Shown here: piece after piece, positions 5,510-7,819 of the stretch | How the letters are laid out: every line of letters begins with the position of its first letter | Numbering within the stretch: the stretch's first letter is position 1 | NCBI GenBank assembly: GCA_039927975.1 | Contig: JBDSTZ010000489.1 | Location: forward strand, 1 to 7,819 | Reading direction: 5' to 3' | Length of the DNA stretch: 7,819 nt | Origin: JBDSTZ01 sp039927975 | Lineage (GTDB): Bacteria; Pseudomonadota; Gammaproteobacteria; Burkholderiales; Burkholderiaceae_D | Notes under the pieces: model-generated | What the model saw: only the letters and a program-made list of their open reading frames with translations | Databases searched by the model: none | Told to the model about the DNA's origin: nothing | Program-made: the position numbers and the translations under genes

Positions 5510-6742
5510 AAACAAATACTTCCCCTCACTGACATTCAGGTTCGCAATGCGAAGCCGGCAGATAAGTCCTACAAGCTCTCCGATGGCGGCGGCCTCTATG
5601 TAGAGGTGATGCCCACAGGCACAAAGCTATGGCGGATGAAAGTGCGTCAAGCAAACGGTAAGGAGTCTCGTTTATCTTTTGGCTCCTATCCGTCGGTCTC
5701 GTTGGCGGAAGCTAGGGACGAGCGCTCTAAGGCGAAAAAACAGCAGGCTGCGGGTATCGACCCCACCCAGAGCAAGCGGATCGAGCGGCGCGCACGGAAG
5801 GAATCCGCAGAGAACACATTCGAATTTATAGCTAGGGAATGGCACGCGAACAAGGCGGAATCGTGGAAGGAAAATACTGCGAAAGAAGCGATCAACAGAC
5901 TTCAGAACGACATTTTCCCACAGATTGGACGCCGTCCGATAATCGACGTAGATGCGCCATTGCTGCTTGACGTATTAAGGCTAGTCGAAAAGCGCGGGGC
6001 GGTTGATATGGCGGCTCGTCTTGGACAAATCTGCAGTCAAATTTTTCGATACGCCATTGCCAAGGGACTGATTCGATACAATCCGGTCCCGGACCTGCGT
6101 GGCGCGCTGAAGCCCAGGGCAAAAGGTCACCACGCGGCAATTGGTACAGATGAGCTCCCCGCTTTTCTGCAAGCTTTGAAAAAAAATCAAGCCGAGATGT
6201 ACCTGCCCACGCGGATTTTGATGCGCCTCATGATGCTTGTGTTTGTCCGTACAAGCGAGCTCGTGGAGACCCCTTGGTCGGAAATCGACCTAGCCAACGA
6301 AATTTGGGTCATCCCATGGCAGCGCATGAAGATGGGGAAAAAGAAAATAAATCCTCGGAAACTCGACCATCATGTAAATCTGCCGCGTCAAGGCTGGGCA
6401 CTGTTGCGAGAACTGCACGATGTAAACGGTGGCGGAAAGTATCTTTTCCCGAATCGAAACGATCATGAGCGACCTGCGTCAAATGGTGCGATCCTTCAAG
6501 CGCTGAAGCGGATGGGGTATGGAGGCAAGCATACGGGGCATGGCTTTCGTTCCCTTGCAATGGGCGTGATCAAGGCGAAATTGGGATATCGGCACGAGGT
6601 TGTGAACCGGCAGCTTGCTCACGGCTCAGATGACGATTATGGAGAAGCTTACGATCGTGAACAATTCATCAACGAACGGAAGGCGATGATGCAAGCCTAT
6701 GCAGACTACATTGATTCTCTACATATGGGAGCAAGCCAATGA
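5504..6742 (+). CDS. int: P4-type tyrosine integrase (site-specific recombinase)
   Basis: A 412-residue tyrosine recombinase that inserts and, with a helper, excises the island. Domains: an N-terminal arm-binding DUF4102-type domain (LPLTDIQVRNAKP, LSDGGGLYVEV, then FGSYPSVSLAEARD), a core-binding SAM-like domain in the middle, and a C-terminal catalytic domain. Catalytic residues are present: R249 in VRTSEL, a lysine-rich beta-hairpin (KMGKKK), H346 and R349 in HGFR, H373 in RQLAH, and nucleophile Y383 in EAYDRE. The tail ERKAMMQAYADYID is family-typical and the length is normal, so it appears functional. Start choice is uncertain: ATG 5504 gives the family-like MPKQILPLTD start but has no ribosome binding site, ATG 5480 has GGTGG about 10 bases before it, and the frame is open to 5408. 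Codon use is less GC-biased than in the chromosomal genes. Its stop overlaps the next ORF by ATGA. Confidence 0.93.
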   Translation: MPKQILPLTDIQVRNAKPADKSYKLSDGGGLYVEVMPTGTKLWRMKVRQANGKESRLSFGSYPSVSLAEARDERSKAKKQQAAGIDPTQSKRIERRARKESAENTFEFIAREWHANKAESWKENTAKEAINRLQNDIFPQIGRRPIIDVDAPLLLDVLRLVEKRGAVDMAARLGQICSQIFRYAIAKGLIRYNPVPDLRGALKPRAKGHHAAIGTDELPAFLQALKKNQAEMYLPTRILMRLMMLVFVRTSELVETPWSEIDLANEIWVIPWQRMKMGKKKINPRKLDHHVNLPRQGWALLRELHDVNGGGKYLFPNRNDHERPASNGAILQALKRMGYGGKHTGHGFRSLAMGVIKAKLGYRHEVVNRQLAHGSDDDYGEAYDREQFINERKAMMQAYADYIDSLHMGASQ

Positions 6743-6858
6743 CGCCATCAGAGTCGCCAGTTTCTTCCATGGCCAATCCCGCGACGTATCCAGCATCGAA
6801 GTGGATCGCGCTGCAGTTGCTGGCAACCGTTGGGCGATTAGACCGTACGTCTGACTAA
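6739..6858 (+). CDS. Short ORF overlapping the integrase stop, unknown
   Basis: A 39-codon ORF starting MTPSESPVSSMANPATYPAS and containing WIALQLLATVGRLDR before its stop. Its ATG shares bases with the integrase TGA (ATGA), an arrangement seen in translationally coupled genes, and downstream small regulators are common in such islands. I do not recognise the protein, and no helix-turn-helix can be claimed. It could be a real small gene, the remnant of a longer one cut off by later deletion, or chance. Confidence 0.35.
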   Translation: MTPSESPVSSMANPATYPASKWIALQLLATVGRLDRTSD

Positions 6859-6908
6859 ATTCATGGTTGGTAGTGATAACACTTCATTAACGCTAGCTGA
6901 AAGAAATC

Positions 6909-7220
6909 ATGAAATTCTCGAGGAAGGCTGCAGCATCAATGCCCGTATTATCTCTTGTCACACTGCAGCCACAAACAGGCGAGGCAGCACCATCGGCACT
7001 TGTGGCTGGTTATTCAGTTGGCCGCAAGGCGCTTACGACGCAGTCCGTGGCTTTGATCGTGAAGGCTTTTGTGCGTATTGACGCGGGCAACGACGCGGCG
7101 AAAAACGTGGCGCAGCATTTGCGAGCTGGGTACTGTACGGAGACCGCAACGGTCGGTCTCCAGCCGTATCAAATCTTCGATCAGACCGGTCCTCGTTTCG
7201 ACATTACTTTGGCAAGGTAG
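6909..7220 (+). CDS. Hypothetical protein, 103 residues
   Basis: Not recognised. The product starts MKFSRKAAASMPVLSLVTLQ, is rich in Ala, Val, Thr and Gly, has a balanced composition, and uses common codons without a rare-codon excess, so coding is plausible. The N-terminus has basic residues then a short hydrophobic stretch, but this is too weak to call a signal peptide. Only a poor ribosome binding site (GAAAGAA) precedes the ATG. A 72-codon ORF in another frame (6863-7081) overlaps it and looks less protein-like. The rest of 6859-7437 shows no further gene I can support. Confidence 0.35.
   Translation: MKFSRKAAASMPVLSLVTLQPQTGEAAPSALVAGYSVGRKALTTQSVALIVKAFVRIDAGNDAAKNVAQHLRAGYCTETATVGLQPYQIFDQTGPRFDITLAR
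7139..7161. repeat. Hairpin GGAGACCG-N7-CGGTCTCC
   Basis: Perfect 8-bp arms around the 7-base loop CAACGGT. An alternative inner fold pairs GACCG with CGGTC, and TACGG/CCGTA (7136-7140, 7164-7168) can add an outer stem with two unpaired bases. No T-tract follows, so it is not a standard terminator. It lies within the uncertain 103-residue ORF, so it may be a structured RNA element, a binding site or a coincidence of coding sequence. Confidence 0.35.
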
Positions 7221-7437
7221 ATTCGGCCTGTTGCGAAAAGGAAAACCCGAGTCTGTTGTAGCCCACCGAAATGACAGGCGAGGCGGCGCCCAACTACGCT
7301 GGAACGGCAGGGTTCGTCAACCTCGGATAACATTGTCGCGACTGGCGCACCGCACTGATAGTTGAACGTGGCTCAAATCTGCCTTTTCGTGCCCGCGTAG
7401 AATGTTATCATTCATCACCACACTTGTCGAGGAAACC

Positions 7438-7704
7438 ATGACACTACAACGTATTTCCATTGGCGGATACAAAGCATATCCACAGAAAGTCGATATTTTT
7501 TTGAAACCCGTTACTCTTCTATATGGGCAGAATAGCACGGGTAAGAGTTCTTTGATGAGGCTGTTGCCAATTCTTCAGGAGACGATCAAAAACCCTTCAA
7601 ATTCCCCACTAAGTCTTTCGGCTGCCTTGACGAAGTCGGCAAATTTATCTGATCTATTTTCTGCTTATCGCGACGATGGAGTAATCGAGCTAAGGAACTG
7701 CTGA
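7438..7704 (+). pseudogene. AAA ATPase (SMC/OLD-like), N-terminal fragment cut by insertion
   Basis: An 88-codon fragment of an ATP-binding protein. It opens with the strand pattern typical of SMC/OLD-like AAA ATPases: MTLQRISIGGYKAYPQKVDI, then LKPVTLLYGQNSTGKSSLMR. The Walker A motif is GQNSTGKS (residues 30-37; G30, G35, K36, S37). Family members are several hundred residues long, so the Walker B and D-loop regions, and any nuclease domain, are missing. Start: ATG 7438 with GAGGAAA five to nine bases upstream; an ATG at 7402 in frame is less likely. The frame ends at TGA 7702-7704, inside a probable IS terminal repeat starting at 7694, so only about 85 codons are native. Such ATPases occur in anti-phage systems (Septu, Gabija, PARIS and others) and elsewhere; the fragment is too short to say which. 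It is AT-richer than the rest of the window. Confidence 0.75.
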
Positions 7705-7819
7705 TCAATTCGTCTTTTTAGCCGGAAATCGGTCGCAGTGCGGACGAACGAAAGCAGCGGCAACAATCGTCAATTTTTCAGACCTTCAACAAGTCGTTTT
7801 GGGCCGAATCGGCGCTATT
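7694..7819. mobile_element. Probable end of an IS5-group insertion sequence
   Basis: The ATPase frame breaks at CTAA (7690-7693) followed by GGAACTGCTGATCAATTCGT. IS5-group elements insert at YTAR targets and have ends starting GGAA or similar, so the junction fits such an insertion. The rest to the window edge has no homology to an ATPase in any frame. The second end and target duplication would be outside the window, so this is inferred. Confidence 0.4.
7778..7819 (-). CDS. Possible C-terminus of the IS transposase (partial)
   Basis: The minus strand has an open frame entering from the right edge and ending at TGA 7780-7778, with the last residues NSADSAQNDLLKV. The stop lies about 84 bases from the putative IS end, a normal distance for a transposase 3' end. 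Thirteen residues are too few to identify a family, and it may be chance. Confidence 0.2.
   Translation of the reverse strand, partial: NSADSAQNDLLKV

Larger units (their letters stand above)
5339..7819. mobile_element. Left part of an integrated genomic island
   Basis: Inferred from an adjacent tRNA gene, a P4-type integrase, arm-site-like repeats, a clear drop in GC content and loss of the GC-rich codon bias of the neighbouring chromosome. Cargo visible in the window is small ORFs and an interrupted AAA ATPase. The right end is outside the window. The left limit is uncertain by about 100 bases because the crossover point is not resolved. Confidence 0.65.

Noticed and set aside
7069..7365. 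98-codon plus-strand ORF behind the integrase
   Set aside because: The product is Arg-rich with no motif, overlaps the more plausible 103-residue ORF out of frame, and has no ribosome binding site.

Overview
The window looks like a chromosomal stretch of a GC-rich betaproteobacterium, most plausibly an Oxalobacteraceae member of the Massilia/Duganella/Janthinobacterium type. This rests on codon bias, the CstA-YbdD pair, the PAS-GGDEF-EAL protein and the style of the repeats and integrase. It is an inference from gene style; no database was searched.

Left part (about 1-5340, ordinary GC-rich chromosome). Positions 217-460 hold three diverged copies of a roughly 74-bp hairpin-forming repeat. 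Next comes a minus-strand two-gene operon, cstA then ybdD, whose reading frames overlap by 4 bases (ATGA). It encodes a CstA/BtsT-family peptide or pyruvate transporter and its small YbdD/YjiX partner. A 386-bp intergenic region follows, with two palindromes that could be operators. A plus-strand gene then encodes a 682-residue c-di-GMP protein with a GAF-like N-terminus, PAS, GGDEF and EAL. Its EAL half looks intact, but its GGDEF signature is altered to NGDEF while the RxxD inhibitory site is kept. A complete tRNA-Ser(UGA) gene, with a good -10 element and a rho-independent terminator, closes this part.

Right part (about 5340-7819, visibly AT-richer, acquired DNA). A P4-type tyrosine integrase follows the tRNA. 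It is preceded by short direct and inverted GGGGCAG-like repeats that resemble integrase arm-binding sites. This is the usual layout of a genomic island inserted at a tRNA 3' end; the distal attachment site is not in the window. Behind the integrase lie a 39-codon overlapping ORF, a weakly supported 103-residue hypothetical ORF, and the first 88 codons of an SMC/OLD-like AAA ATPase with a good Walker A motif. That ATPase gene stops abruptly inside a sequence that looks like the terminal inverted repeat of an IS5-group insertion sequence next to a CTAA target. The island seems to have carried an ATPase gene, possibly for defence, that was broken by an insertion whose body continues past the right edge.

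No complete undescribed system is visible. The best leads are the interrupted ATPase and its missing remainder, the repeat array around the integrase start, and the hairpin repeat family at the left edge.
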